Shown here piece by piece: positions 15,674 to 25,125 of a stretch of 64,000 bases of DNA; the stretch's first letter is position 1; each line of letters starts with the position of its first letter. The notes below the pieces were generated by a model that saw only the letters and a list, made by a program, of their open reading frames with translations, was not told the origin of the DNA and did no database searches. Source of the DNA: Sutterella megalosphaeroides (GTDB lineage: Bacteria; Pseudomonadota; Gammaproteobacteria; Burkholderiales; Burkholderiaceae_F); assembly GCF_003609995.1 (NCBI RefSeq), contig NZ_AP018786.1, forward strand, positions 1,374,001 to 1,438,000, read 5' to 3'. The translations under genes and the position numbers were made by a program.

Positions 15674-17140
15674 TCACGCCCGGTATTTTGCCGGGAACTC
15701 CATGTCTTCGTAGCGTACGAACTTCGTCTTCTTGACGAGCTTGTAGCCGAGCCAGACGGCGAGGAAGAGGGGGATGCCGATGTAGGTCGCAGCCACCGAG
15801 GACCAGTCGATCGTGTCTTCGAGGAAGGCCTTGTAGTTCTGGCCGAGCATGATCGTCATGCAGAGCACGAAGGCGAAGATCGGACCCCAGGGGAAAAAGC
15901 CCGAGCGGTAGGGAAGCTTCGAGAGGTCGCATCCCTTCAGGACGTAGCCGCGGCGGAAGCGGTAGTGACTCACTGCAATCCCGAGCCAGGCGATGAAGCC
16001 GCACATCCCCGAGGTGTTGAGAAGCCACAGGTAGACGTCGCGGTTGTCAAAGAGCGACGTGAGGAAACAGAGGCCCGCCACCGCCGTCGTCGCGACGAGC
16101 GCGTAGCGCGGCACGCCCGAATTCGAGAGTCGAGCGAAGCACTTCGGCGCGTCGCCTCGGAGCGCGAGCACGTAGAGCATGCGCGTTGCGGCGTACAGGC
16201 CCGAATTCCCCGCGGAGAGCACCGACGTGAGGATGACGGCGTTCATGAGGGCGGCGGCCGACAAGAGACCGGCATGCTCGAAAACGAGCGTGAAGGGGCT
16301 CACGGCCACGTCCGCGATGTCGTTTTTGAGAAGACGCGGGTCCGTGTACGGGATGATCAGGCTGATGACGAAGATCGAGAGGACGTAAAAGAGGAGGATG
16401 CGCCAGAAGACCTGTCGCACGGCCTGCGGAATCGCCTTTTCGGGGTTTTGCGTTTCGCCCGCGGCGATGCCGATCAACTCCGTCCCCTGGAAGGAAAAGC
16501 CGACGACCATCGCGACGCCGATCAACGCGGGGAACCCGCCCACAAAGGGGGCGTCCCCCGTCGTCCAGTTCGCAAAGCCCGCGGGGATGTCGTCCGTGAG
16601 GATCCCGAAGATCATCGCGCAGCCCGTGGCGATGAAAAAGACCACGGTGAGCACCTTGAGGAGCGCGAACCAGTATTCGGTTTCACCGAACCCCTTCACG
16701 GAGAAGAAGTTGAGAAGGAAAATAAACCCGAGGAATAGGGCGCTCCAGAGGGTTCCGGGGACGTCCGGAAACCACCAGCCCATGACGAGCTGCGCTGCGA
16801 CGAGGTCGACCGCCACGGTGACGGCCCAGTTGTAGCAGTAGTTCCAGCCGAGCGCGAAGCCGAACGCTTCGTCGACGTAGCGACGCCCGTAGGTGGAGAA
16901 GGACCCCGCCACGGGTTCGTAGGCGGCAAGCTCCCCGAGGCTCGTCATGAGAAAGTACACCATGAGGCCGATCACGGAGTACGCAAGGAGCGCGCTCCCC
17001 GGGCCCGCTTCGGCAATCGTCGCGCCCGAGGCGACGAAAAGCCCCGTGCCGATCGAGCCGCCGATCGCGATCATGGTGACGTGGCGCGACTTGAGTTCGC
17101 GCTTGAGGCCGGACCGGCTGCCGGCGTCTGTTTCGGACAT
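15674..17140 (-). CDS. lysP: Lysine-specific amino acid permease LysP
   Basis: 488 residues from ATG 17140 (AAGGA eight bases upstream), the same length as E. coli LysP. It matches that protein nearly throughout: SRHVTMIAIGGSIGTGLFVA (helix 1), VGFSFQGTELIGIAAGE, IIPYTDPRLL, SPFTLVFEHAGLLSAAA and SGFFPWGPIFAF. It has twelve transmembrane helices of the APC superfamily and acts as a proton-coupled lysine importer in the inner membrane. In enterobacteria LysP also gates CadC signalling; no cad genes are visible here. A 10-bp-stem hairpin lies in the leader. The gene is monocistronic. Confidence 0.93.
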   Translation of the reverse strand: MSETDAGSRSGLKRELKSRHVTMIAIGGSIGTGLFVASGATIAEAGPGSALLAYSVIGLMVYFLMTSLGELAAYEPVAGSFSTYGRRYVDEAFGFALGWNYCYNWAVTVAVDLVAAQLVMGWWFPDVPGTLWSALFLGFIFLLNFFSVKGFGETEYWFALLKVLTVVFFIATGCAMIFGILTDDIPAGFANWTTGDAPFVGGFPALIGVAMVVGFSFQGTELIGIAAGETQNPEKAIPQAVRQVFWRILLFYVLSIFVISLIIPYTDPRLLKNDIADVAVSPFTLVFEHAGLLSAAALMNAVILTSVLSAGNSGLYAATRMLYVLALRGDAPKCFARLSNSGVPRYALVATTAVAGLCFLTSLFDNRDVYLWLLNTSGMCGFIAWLGIAVSHYRFRRGYVLKGCDLSKLPYRSGFFPWGPIFAFVLCMTIMLGQNYKAFLEDTIDWSSVAATYIGIPLFLAVWLGYKLVKKTKFVRYEDMEFPAKYRA

Positions 17141-17176
17141 TCTTGGAATTCCTTCGGAAAAAAGAGAGTTGCGGTT

Positions 17177-17204
17177 CCGTGCGACATCCATCGGTGTCGC
17201 ACGG
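17177..17204 (-). promoter_or_regulatory. Leader hairpin before lysP
   Basis: CCGTGCGACA and TGTCGCACGG form a perfect 10-bp stem with an 8-base loop, 37 bases upstream of the lysP start. Read on the minus strand, a T run follows about 12 bases after the stem. It could be an operator or a leader structure; it is not a standard terminator. Confidence 0.5.
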
Positions 17205-17629
17205 GGCCCGTATCCCTTTCCGAAGGCGTCGCGGGGTGATTCAAAAAGCAATCCCTGCGACGAACGGACGGTGTGTTCGTGCCCGTAACGCCAGCCGACA
17301 GCTCCTCCGTCACCGACCGAAGCTTGGGGTCGTTCGCAAGCCGAACGAGCGCTTCGTCGCGACGGGAGTGATGCGGATCTTCTCCGCATCCCCAACTGCC
17401 CTCCCGCGTCCGGCAGGGCGTTTCGGCGGACGGCCCCTTCGATCGGCTTCTTCGGGTACCCCCTCGGCCGTCTACTCATGCTCGCCCGCGCCTCTATCAC
17501 GCATGGTTGCCGACCGGATTTCGGGCGGCAAAGGACACATTGTTACACAAAATGGAGGATTTGTGGGTTTTCCTTGGAGAAAGGCACGTTCCGGAAACAA
17601 AAATCGGGCGTATCGAAGCTTGAGTGTGC
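17205..17629. other. Gene-free stretch upstream of lysP
   Basis: About 425 bases with no supported coding frame and no known riboswitch pattern (no recognisable lysine-riboswitch core). It presumably contains the lysP promoter and the 3' end of the pepSY-like transcript. Confidence 0.4.
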
Positions 17630-18091
17630 TCAGCGTTTGAGTTGTTGCTCGGGAATCCGAACGTTTCGATAGAAACGTCCGTTATTCGTTGCGCGTAGTC
17701 CCACGTCCCAGAGAACGGTGCCCGTGCGGTCGGTGAGTTTGTTGGCGCCGAGGATGCGGGCGCCCGGTATTTCTTTGAGGGCGGCCGCCTTGACGTACTC
17801 GGGGATTTCACTTGCCGGCACATCTTCTTTGGCCGAGAACAGCGTGCCGTCGGGTCTGATCCGAAGTTCGACCTCGCGATCGCCCGCAAGTTCGAAGTCG
17901 GCCTCGAAGGTGTTCGTATCCTCATCAAAATCCCATTCGATGCGAGGGATATCGCCGAAGGTTGTTTGTACGTAAGCACGAACGACTTCCGGTACGGCAT
18001 CTGCCATGAGGTCTTTGGCCGATACGCTTGAAGCGCACGCGAGAAGTCCGAAAAGGCAGGAAAAAAGTGTTGTTCGGGTGAGGTCTTTCAT
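17630..18091 (-). CDS. Periplasmic PepSY-like protein
   Basis: 153 residues with a Sec signal peptide or lipoprotein-like N-terminus (TLFSCLFGLLACASSVSA). The mature part, about 125 residues, looks like tandem PepSY-like (BLIP-like) units: VPEVVRAYVQTTFGDIPRIE and FEADFELAGDREVELRIRP, then IPEYVKAAALKEIPGARIL. Such small exported proteins occur near sensor kinases and proteases, but their roles are poorly defined. No sensor genes are adjacent. The downstream neighbour on this strand is lysP; upstream is the frameshifted lipoprotein. Confidence 0.65.
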   Translation of the reverse strand: MKDLTRTTLFSCLFGLLACASSVSAKDLMADAVPEVVRAYVQTTFGDIPRIEWDFDEDTNTFEADFELAGDREVELRIRPDGTLFSAKEDVPASEIPEYVKAAALKEIPGARILGANKLTDRTGTVLWDVGLRATNNGRFYRNVRIPEQQLKR

Positions 18092-18129
18092 GGGACAAAA
18101 TCAAAAATGACGAAAAGTTGTCGAGACCC

Positions 18130-18358
18130 TCAGTTCTTCTCGCCGAAGAGTTTTTCCTTGAGCGCGGCACCCGCCTTGTCGATGCTCGAAAGCGCGTTGT
18201 CGTAGCCCTTTTCGAGGCAGGCCTGGGAGAGGGCCTTCCTTGTCGGCGACTTCCTTGATGTAGGCGGGCGAGCAGGTCTTTTCGTTCGGCGTGATCGACT
18301 GATTGCAGCCGGCGAGAAGGAGCGCGGCGGGGACGGCCAGAGCGATGATCTTAAGCAT
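18130..18358 (-). pseudogene. Small lipoprotein gene with an apparent +1 frameshift
   Basis: From ATG 18358 the frame encodes MLKIIALAVPAALLLAGCNQ, a clear lipoprotein signal with lipobox LLAGC, then TCSPAYIKEVADK. After that codon the original frame runs out of sense, while the frame one base over continues with ALSQACLEKGYDNALSSIDK and ends in LFGEKN at 18130. Total length is 229 bases, one more than a multiple of three, so a single inserted base near 18236-18242 joins the two halves into a 75-residue lipoprotein. This may be a true mutation or a sequence error. Its family is unknown. The Cys pair (TCSPAY, QACLEK) suggests a disulfide. Confidence 0.65.
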
Positions 18359-18553
18359 TGCGGATCGGTTCCTAGTAAGGTTTCTCGGAGAAACTCGCGT
18401 TGTAGTCGGTCGGACGCGCAAAGAGGAAACGCTCGGGCGCCCGTCGGGCTCAGTATGCCAGAGGCGGGAGGCCGAGAGTGTGCGAATTCGTTACGCACCC
18501 GCGCGTCTGTTGCGCGTCCCGATCTCCCGCGCCCTTCGGCTGTTTCAGGCACA

Positions 18554-19669
18554 TCAGGTGACCTTGTGCCGGAAGAACCACGTTGCCGCCGGAATCGTAA
18601 GTCCCGTAAGTAGGAGGAGCGGCCAGAGGAAGGGGCGAATCGCGTCGAAGCCCGCACCCTCGAAATAAATCATGCGTACCATCTGGATCCCGTAGCGTGC
18701 GGGGTTGAAGACGGTCGCCGCCTGCATGAATTCGGGCATCGCCCCGACGGGGGTCATGAGGCCCGAGAGGATGAGGGCGGGAAGCACGAAGAAAAAGACG
18801 AGGATCACGGACTGCTGGTACGTGCGCGACGCGGCCGAGATCGCGAGCGCCAAGCCCACGATGCTGAGCGAAAAGAGGGATACGACGAAAAAGAGGAGCC
18901 CGATCGAGCCCGCAAAGGGAATCTCGAACCAGTAGCGCGCGACGGCAAAAATGAGAAAGCCCTGCGCGACGCCGATCACAAGCGGCGGGATCGCTTTCCC
19001 GACGAAGATTTCGACGGGGGTCATCGGGGTCATGAGCATCATGTCGAAGGATCCTTCTTCGCGTTCGCGCGAAACGGCCACACCCGCAAGGAGCATCACC
19101 TGGAGCATTGAGAGCGCGAGAATGAGCCCCGGCATGATGTTGTAGCGTGTGATCGCGTTTTCGTTGTAGCGGTAGCGCTCAACGAGCCGCACGGCGCCCG
19201 CGGCACCCTTTTCGGCGTTGAGCTTTTCGACGATCGCGGCGACGTAGCCCGTCGCGACGTTCGCGGTCGTGGTGTTGCGTGCGTCGACCGCCACGTAGAT
19301 CGTGCCGCCCGTGCCGTCCGCCTGTCGCGCGGCGAAGTCGTCCGGAATCACGATCCCGATCAGGGCGTCCCCGTGATCGATCGTGCGGCGTACGTCTTCG
19401 ATACTGCGCGGGGTCGCAATCGGCTCGAAAATCCCGTTCGATTGGATTTTGCGCGCCACTTCGAAGGAGGCTTCCGAGCGCGACGCGTCGTAAAGGACGT
19501 AGGGGACCTGCTCCAAATTGAAGGTGGCCCCGTAGCCGAAGAGGACCGACTGCGCGATGACGGGAACGAAAAGAATGCGCAGCATCGCGGGGTCCAAAAG
19601 GAGCGTCACGAGCTCCTTGCGAACGAGCGCTCGAAGACGCAGGAGTTTGAGGCGAAGAACATGCAACAT
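18554..19669 (-). CDS. ABC-2 type transporter permease (second of two)
   Basis: 371 residues from ATG 19669 with GGAGG upstream. It has an N-terminal transmembrane helix, a large periplasmic domain (about residues 45-175), then five helices in an ABC-2 membrane domain with SREREEGSFDMMLMTPM and PVGAMPEFMQ. This is the YhhJ/YbhR type of permease found with HlyD and double-ATPase subunits. It is the last gene of the operon HlyD - double ATPase - permease - permease and lies 18 bases after the first permease. The two permeases probably form the membrane heterodimer that exports a drug or another hydrophobic compound. The substrate is unknown. Confidence 0.88.
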   Translation of the reverse strand: MLHVLRLKLLRLRALVRKELVTLLLDPAMLRILFVPVIAQSVLFGYGATFNLEQVPYVLYDASRSEASFEVARKIQSNGIFEPIATPRSIEDVRRTIDHGDALIGIVIPDDFAARQADGTGGTIYVAVDARNTTTANVATGYVAAIVEKLNAEKGAAGAVRLVERYRYNENAITRYNIMPGLILALSMLQVMLLAGVAVSREREEGSFDMMLMTPMTPVEIFVGKAIPPLVIGVAQGFLIFAVARYWFEIPFAGSIGLLFFVVSLFSLSIVGLALAISAASRTYQQSVILVFFFVLPALILSGLMTPVGAMPEFMQAATVFNPARYGIQMVRMIYFEGAGFDAIRPFLWPLLLLTGLTIPAATWFFRHKVT

Positions 19670-19687
19670 CAACGGGCCCTCCGAATC

Positions 19688-20833
19688 TCAATCCATGCGC
19701 TTTCTCAGCACCGCCAGGGCGGCGAGCGCGAAGCTCGTCGTCCAGAGCGCGAGAATGAGTGCGTTTTCGAGGACGACGTCCGTTGCGCCCCCCGAGAGGA
19801 AGAGAATTTTCACGGTTTCCATGGCGTACGTGGGCGGCATCAGGTGACCGACTGCCGAAATCCAATCGGGAACGCTCCGAAGGTCGAAAATGAAGCCCGA
19901 GAGAATCAGGGCGGGAAGGTAGCTCCCGATCACGGCCATCTGCATCGCGACGAACTGCCGCTTCAAAGCAGCGGACAAAAAGAGCCCGAACACAAGCGCC
20001 CAGACGTTGTAGAGGAGAAAAACGCCCGCCAACAGCCAGCAGCTTCCCCGCACGGGAACGTCAAACAGGGCGATGCTCGTCAGAATGGCGGTGCCTTCTC
20101 CCGCCGTCGAAAGCGCGAAATAGGCGAGGAATTTCGACGCGAGGATTTCAACGGGGGACGCGGGCGTCAGGGCAAGCGCCTCCATCGTGCCGCGCTCCCA
20201 TTCGCGCGCGATGACGGAACTTCCCAAAAAGCTCGATACGAGCGTCATGAGAACGATCGTAAGGCCCGGCACGAGGTACCAGCTCGATGTGTTCGCTTCG
20301 TTGAACCAGGCGCGCGAAAGGATTCGGACGGCCGGAGGTGCGCCGGTTTCGGAGGGGCTTGCAACAGCCGCCCCGCGCTCCGCGTTTTGCGCGGCCGCGA
20401 TTTGCAGGGTGGCCGCCACGTACGTGCGGATGATGGTCGCGCTGTTCGCGTCCACCCCGTGAACGACGAGACCGATTTCGCCGTTCCCCAGAGCGACATC
20501 CCGCTCGAACCCGGGCGGAATGTCGACGATCGCTTCGATTTTGCGGGCGGCAAGAAGTTTCTCCGCCGCTTCGCGCGAAGCGGTCGGGATCGAGCGGAAG
20601 TAGGGGGAGGCGTCGATTCGTTCGGCCACGTTTTGCGCCTGCGGACTCGATTCCCCGAGCACGACCGCAACGGGCACGTTCTTGAGGTCCATCGAGAGGC
20701 CGTAGCCGAAAACGAGAAGGAGCATGAGGGGCAGCCCGAAACTCACGACGATGACGGACGGATCCCGCCGCATCTGGCGGAATTCCTTCCGCACAAGGGC
20801 GCCGAAGCGCCGAAGACTTTCGAATCGACTCAT
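19688..20833 (-). CDS. ABC-2 type transporter permease (first of two)
   Basis: 381 residues. ATG 20833 overlaps the stop codon of the ATPase gene (ATGA), implying translational coupling. The architecture is an N-terminal helix (VIVVSFGLPLMLLLVFGYGL), a large external domain to about residue 185, then ABC-2 helices with SSVIAREWERGTMEALALTP and FDLRSVPDWISAVGHLMPP. It belongs to the YbhS/YhhJ family. It pairs with the following permease and the fused ATPase. Inner membrane. Confidence 0.88.
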   Translation of the reverse strand: MSRFESLRRFGALVRKEFRQMRRDPSVIVVSFGLPLMLLLVFGYGLSMDLKNVPVAVVLGESSPQAQNVAERIDASPYFRSIPTASREAAEKLLAARKIEAIVDIPPGFERDVALGNGEIGLVVHGVDANSATIIRTYVAATLQIAAAQNAERGAAVASPSETGAPPAVRILSRAWFNEANTSSWYLVPGLTIVLMTLVSSFLGSSVIAREWERGTMEALALTPASPVEILASKFLAYFALSTAGEGTAILTSIALFDVPVRGSCWLLAGVFLLYNVWALVFGLFLSAALKRQFVAMQMAVIGSYLPALILSGFIFDLRSVPDWISAVGHLMPPTYAMETVKILFLSGGATDVVLENALILALWTTSFALAALAVLRKRMD

Positions 20834-23022
20834 TTCGCGCTCCCTTCCGAAGAGGACTTTTCCGGGGGTTTGCCGCCCGACTTCGACTCGGCTTCCTTTG
20901 AGCGATTTTCGAGTACGATCGTACGGAACGCCTCCTCGACCGTGGCGGCGCCGGCCGAGCGACGCACTTCGGCGGGGGACCCGAGAACGAGCACCCGCCC
21001 CGCGTCCTGAATGAGGAAGCGGTCGCAATATTCGGCCTCGTCCATGAAGTGTGTGGTGACGACGACCGTCGTCCCGTTGCGCGCAAGTTCCACGATTCGG
21101 CGCCAGAAGGCGCGGCGCGCCGCGAGGTCGGCCCCGGACGTGGCTTCGTCGAGAAAGAGGATTGCGGGACGATGCAACAGCGCGCAGGCCATGGCGAGTT
21201 CCCGCTTCGCGCCGAGCGGCAGCATCCCCGCCCGTCGGTCGAGATGAACCCCGAGTGTCGCACCGGGGCCCGAAAGGAGTTCCCCGATCCGCGCTTCGAG
21301 CGCGCGCCCCGAGACCCCGTAACACTCCCCGAAGTAGCGAAGCGTCTGACGCACGGTGAGGCGCTCGTAGAGCGAAAACTTCTGCGCTACGTACCCGATG
21401 CGGGCTCGGGCTTGCGAGGCGGACGCAAGAAGGTCCACCCCGTCGATGCGAATTTCGCCCGAGCTCGGAGGCAAAAGCCCGCAGAGCATTCGAAAGGTCG
21501 TGGTTTTGCCCGCCCCGTTCGGACCGAGCAGGCCGAAAATTTCCCCGCGTCTGACTTCGAAACGCGTGTCCGCGACGGCGACGAAATTCCCGAAGCGCCG
21601 CGAAATGTGTTCCGCACGGATGACGGGCGTGGAGGCGTCGTCCGTCGGATCGTTCTTTCCCGTGTCGAGCGGCTGCGCCGTATTGCTCTTCGCGCCCTCG
21701 GCGACCGAAGACGCTTCGGAACCGCCGTCCTCAAAGGTGAGTGTCGCATAGGCGTCTTCGAGCGTTTCGGGGCGTTCGGAAAGCGCGGCGGGAAGCCCCG
21801 CGGAGGAAAGCTCCGCAATCGAGCGCTCAAGCGCCGCGCGGTCCGCTCCGGCACGCGCGAGAAGATCCACCCCGTCGCCGCGCGGAACGGCGTCAAGCCA
21901 CGGCGAATCCGCCCGTACGGCGCAAACGCTTTGCATGAGGGCGCGCGCAAGGTGCTGCGCGGCCGAGCCGATTTCACCGCTCTTCCCGTTCGAGAGGGAA
22001 TTCCCTTGCGCATCTCCGGCAGGCACGGCCCGCCACGTGCGCCCCTTCACTCTTTGCAGAAGATCCGAGGGCGTCCCGCCGGCGACGATCCGGCCCTTTT
22101 CGAGAATATAGACGCGATCGGCCGACGCGGCCTCGTCAAGGTAGGCCGTCGAAAAGAGGGTCGTGACGCCGTCCGTACGGCGGACGTCCTCCAGAACGCG
22201 TTGGAGCTCCCGTCGGGAGAGGGGGTCGACACCGACCGTCGGTTCGTCGAGCACGATGAAGTCGGGCGTGGTCATGAGCGTTGCCGCAAGCCCCAACTTT
22301 TGTTTCATCCCGCCCGAGAGCTTGCCCGCCGGGCGCGATTCGAACCCCGCCAAGCCCGTGAGGTTCATGAGCCGCGCGAAGCGCTTTTCGAATTCGTCGC
22401 CGCGGATCCCTTTGACGGCCGCAAAGAATTCGAGGTTCTCGCGGCAGGAAAGTTCTTCGTAGAGACCGAAGCGCTGCGGCATCACACCGATCGTCTCCGT
22501 GAATGCGGGGTCGTTCGTATCGGGGGTGCGTCCGAAAACGCGAATGAAGGGGGCGACCTTTACGCCGTTCGCCTCAATGCCATCGGGCTTCAAAAGCCCG
22601 GCAATCGTGCGAATGAGGGTCGTTTTCCCCGCACCGTCGGGCCCGACGATCGCGACGTTTTCGCCGCGACGGAAAATGTCGATCGAGACGTCGGAGAGCG
22701 CTTCGAGAACCTTGCCGTCGGGGGCGGGGAAGCGCTTCGAGAGGTGACGGATAGAGAGGGGCTGCGTCGGGTCGGATGCGGGGTCGGACCGTGCACCACA
22801 CTCCCGATCGGAGTGGGTTTCAAGCGTTTTTCCGCTCGTTTTCGGGGCGGCTGCGTTTGCGTTCTTCGAATTGCTCGCCTCCCGGAGTTTCCCGGGGAAG
22901 AGGGCCGAGCAGAGGCGCCCGAAGAACCCCCGCGACCCGGAGGTCGGGGAGGGGGCTGCTCGGGGGGTATTGAGCGTCGCGCCTTCGCGCTCGAACGTCG
23001 GCTCGTTGATCGCTTCGGACAT
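20830..23022 (-). CDS. Fused double ATP-binding subunit of ABC exporter (YhiH/YbhF-like)
   Basis: 730 residues with two nucleotide-binding domains. The first (about 90-310) has Walker A GPDGAGKTT, signature LSGGMKQKL and Walker B FIVLDEPTVGVDP. The second (about 470-700) has Walker A GPNGAGKTT and Walker B ILFLDEATSGAD, but the signature is LPLGAKREL, not LSGGQ, as is usual for the C-terminal domain of YhiH-type proteins. A variable linker carries the ABC C-terminal extension, and both ends are low-complexity. It powers the two downstream permeases together with the HlyD-like periplasmic adaptor encoded upstream. It differs from RbbA in lacking a fused permease part. Confidence 0.9.
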   Translation of the reverse strand: MSEAINEPTFEREGATLNTPRAAPSPTSGSRGFFGRLCSALFPGKLREASNSKNANAAAPKTSGKTLETHSDRECGARSDPASDPTQPLSIRHLSKRFPAPDGKVLEALSDVSIDIFRRGENVAIVGPDGAGKTTLIRTIAGLLKPDGIEANGVKVAPFIRVFGRTPDTNDPAFTETIGVMPQRFGLYEELSCRENLEFFAAVKGIRGDEFEKRFARLMNLTGLAGFESRPAGKLSGGMKQKLGLAATLMTTPDFIVLDEPTVGVDPLSRRELQRVLEDVRRTDGVTTLFSTAYLDEAASADRVYILEKGRIVAGGTPSDLLQRVKGRTWRAVPAGDAQGNSLSNGKSGEIGSAAQHLARALMQSVCAVRADSPWLDAVPRGDGVDLLARAGADRAALERSIAELSSAGLPAALSERPETLEDAYATLTFEDGGSEASSVAEGAKSNTAQPLDTGKNDPTDDASTPVIRAEHISRRFGNFVAVADTRFEVRRGEIFGLLGPNGAGKTTTFRMLCGLLPPSSGEIRIDGVDLLASASQARARIGYVAQKFSLYERLTVRQTLRYFGECYGVSGRALEARIGELLSGPGATLGVHLDRRAGMLPLGAKRELAMACALLHRPAILFLDEATSGADLAARRAFWRRIVELARNGTTVVVTTHFMDEAEYCDRFLIQDAGRVLVLGSPAEVRRSAGAATVEEAFRTIVLENRSKEAESKSGGKPPEKSSSEGSAK

Positions 23023-23067
23023 GTCAAACTCGTTCGAAGATAAGCTCGAAGAAGAGGTCGAACGGGC

Positions 23068-24087
23068 TTAGTCGTTCGAAGCATTCGACGGCGTCCCGGT
23101 CGTCGCCTCGTCCGGGAAGTCGACCGTCACGGGCTGTCCGAGTCGCAGGCGATTTTCGGGGTCGGGCACCGACACCTTCACTTCGTAGACGAGGAGCGTA
23201 CGGAGTTCTTCCGTCTGCACGCTCTTCGGCGTGAATTCGGCCGTGCTCGAAACGAACGCGACGGTACCGTCCACCGGCTCCGTCGTATCGGTTGAGACAC
23301 GCGCGGGGGCACCTTCCTTCACGTACGCGAGCTGCCGCTCGGTCACGTAGGCGCGCACCCACTTGGGGTCGACGATCGACAACTGAAAGACCGTGCGTGC
23401 GGGCGAAGCCATGTCGCCGGGTTCCGCAAGGCGACTCCGCACGATCCCCGAGACGGGCGCGTAGAGGAGCGCCGCACGGTCGATTTGGTCCGTGAGACGG
23501 TCGACGGCGGCTGCGGCCGCGTCGGCCTGCGCACGGGCGCTTTCCACTTCCTGGGGGCGAGGACCCGCTTCGAGGGCGTGCAGATTCGCCCGAGCGCCCT
23601 CGAGCTGACGAGCAAGCGCCGTTTCGGCGTACCGGGCGTCTTCGAGGAGTTGCCGGCTCGTCGCGCCCGTTTGGCTCAAGCCCTTTTGACGCTCGTACGT
23701 GCGGCGGGCGCTCTCGCGCTGCGCGGCCAGTGCGGAGACTTCTTTGCGGGCGCGTTCGATGTCTTCGGCGCGATAGCCTTCTTCGGCCATGCGTGCGGCG
23801 GCGTCGAGCGCCCGCAGGTTCGCTTCCGCCTGACGACGTTCGATTTGCAGGGCCGTCGTATCGAGCTTCCCGAGAAGATCCCCCGCGGCCACGCGCTCGC
23901 CTTCCTCAACCGTGAGTTCGGCAATGCGGCCCGAGCCTTCGAAGGCGAGCGACACCTGCCGGGTGTCGACATTCCCCCAGGCGCGGGTGGGCGGAGCGGG
24001 CTCGTCTCCCTCGAACGCCACGTAGGCTGCGCCCCCTGCAAGGAGCCCTGCAAAAAGAAGACCGGGAACGAATTTTTTGATCGGCAT
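23068..24087 (-). CDS. HlyD/EmrA-type periplasmic adaptor (membrane fusion protein)
   Basis: 339 residues. An N-terminal membrane anchor (FVPGLLFAGLLAGGAAYVAF) leads to a lipoyl half-motif (GSGRIAELTVEEGERVAAGD), a long alpha-helical hairpin (about residues 75-200, rich in Ala/Arg/Glu) and the second lipoyl half plus beta barrel (ALLYAPVSGIVRSRLAEPGD). It resembles YhiI. It would link the ABC-2 exporter in the inner membrane to a TolC-like outer-membrane channel; no tolC is in the window. First gene of the four-gene export operon; ATPase gene 45 bases downstream. Confidence 0.88.
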   Translation of the reverse strand: MPIKKFVPGLLFAGLLAGGAAYVAFEGDEPAPPTRAWGNVDTRQVSLAFEGSGRIAELTVEEGERVAAGDLLGKLDTTALQIERRQAEANLRALDAAARMAEEGYRAEDIERARKEVSALAAQRESARRTYERQKGLSQTGATSRQLLEDARYAETALARQLEGARANLHALEAGPRPQEVESARAQADAAAAAVDRLTDQIDRAALLYAPVSGIVRSRLAEPGDMASPARTVFQLSIVDPKWVRAYVTERQLAYVKEGAPARVSTDTTEPVDGTVAFVSSTAEFTPKSVQTEELRTLLVYEVKVSVPDPENRLRLGQPVTVDFPDEATTGTPSNASND

Positions 24088-24412
24088 GATGGAAAGCGGT
24101 CCGTGAAGAACCGGGTCGGGCTTCGGAGGCCTGCAAGGCGAGTCGGAGCGCCGAGGCGGTGTCGGGAGCCCGAGCCGGTTCGAAAACTGCGAGTATGATG
24201 AGTAATTCTTGCATACCGCACGGTGCCGGGCGGTCGGAGAGCGCCCCGCAAATACCCGCAAAAACGGGCGTTTTCGGGGGATCGAGCGATTCGGTCGCCT
24301 TTTTGAGCGTCCTGCCGGACGTCGGCCGAACCGGGCTCGATTCTTGTCCGTACCTCGCCGCACCGTCGCGAAAACAAATACAAATCCGACTTTTCCCAAG
24401 AGAGAACCCCCT
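24088..24412. other. Divergent promoter region, exporter operon / GNAT gene
   Basis: About 325 bases with no coding frame. It must hold the promoters of the HlyD-led export operon (minus) and of the acetyltransferase (plus). No operator palindrome stood out. Confidence 0.4.
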
Positions 24413-24898
24413 ATGTTCCGTATCCGATCCGTTACGCCCGCCGACCTCGACATCCTGACCGACATCGAAGCGCAGAGCTTTCCCGAAGCCGAAAAGGCAA
24501 CGCGCGAGAGCTTTGAAAAGCGCCTCGCGGTCTTTTCCGACCACTTTCTGATTCTCGAAGACGCGGGGCGCCCGGTCGGTCTCATCGACGGGATGGTGAC
24601 CGATCAGCGCACGATCACGGACGATCTCTACGAAGACGCGACGAAGCACAACCCGAAGGGCCGCTTCCAGAGCGTTTTCGGTCTGGCGGTGATTCCCGAA
24701 TACCGCCGTCGCGGCTGCGGCACGATGCTCCTTCGTGCGTTCGTCGAGTACGCGCGCGGGCAGGGCCGCGAAGGCGTGATCCTCACCTGCAAAGAGCACC
24801 TGATCGACTTTTACGGTGCGACGGGCTTCCGGAAGGTCGGCCTTTCCGAGTCCGTCCACGGCGGCGCCCGATGGTACGACATGGAACTGATTTTTTGA
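24413..24898 (+). CDS. GNAT-family N-acetyltransferase
   Basis: 161 residues. The acetyl-CoA binding motif A is VFGLAVIPEYRRRGCGTMLL (R/Q-x-x-G-x-A pattern as RRRGCG), and motif B is KEHLIDFYGATGFRKVGLSE. The N-terminal RSVTPADLDILTDIEAQSFP is typical of arylalkylamine-type acetyltransferases. The substrate is probably an amine or amino-acid derivative and is not identifiable from sequence. Cytosolic. It is divergent from the export operon, which might hint at a linked resistance role, but this is speculative. Only a weak purine-rich site precedes ATG 24413. Confidence 0.87.
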   Translation: MFRIRSVTPADLDILTDIEAQSFPEAEKATRESFEKRLAVFSDHFLILEDAGRPVGLIDGMVTDQRTITDDLYEDATKHNPKGRFQSVFGLAVIPEYRRRGCGTMLLRAFVEYARGQGREGVILTCKEHLIDFYGATGFRKVGLSESVHGGARWYDMELIF

Positions 24899-25125
24899 GG
24901 TCGTTCGGGAGGGATTTCCAATGGGAGACCCTTTGTCGATGCGGCTTGGGGCGGCTCGACGCGTTGAGACTTGAAAAGAGTTTGCTGCAGCGTCACCGAA
25001 GCCCGACCCCCGACCCGTCCCTTCGGGTAGTTTAGAATGCTTTCGTAGCTTCCCTAATGTGAGAAGGATGGTGACAACCCGTCGACGGGCCCTCGGGCCC
25101 CCGACACAGCAGAAGGCCGACAACG

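Noticed and set aside
21049-23043. Long plus-strand open frame opposite the ABC ATPase
   Set aside because: Antisense shadow; the minus strand encodes complete Walker and signature motifs.
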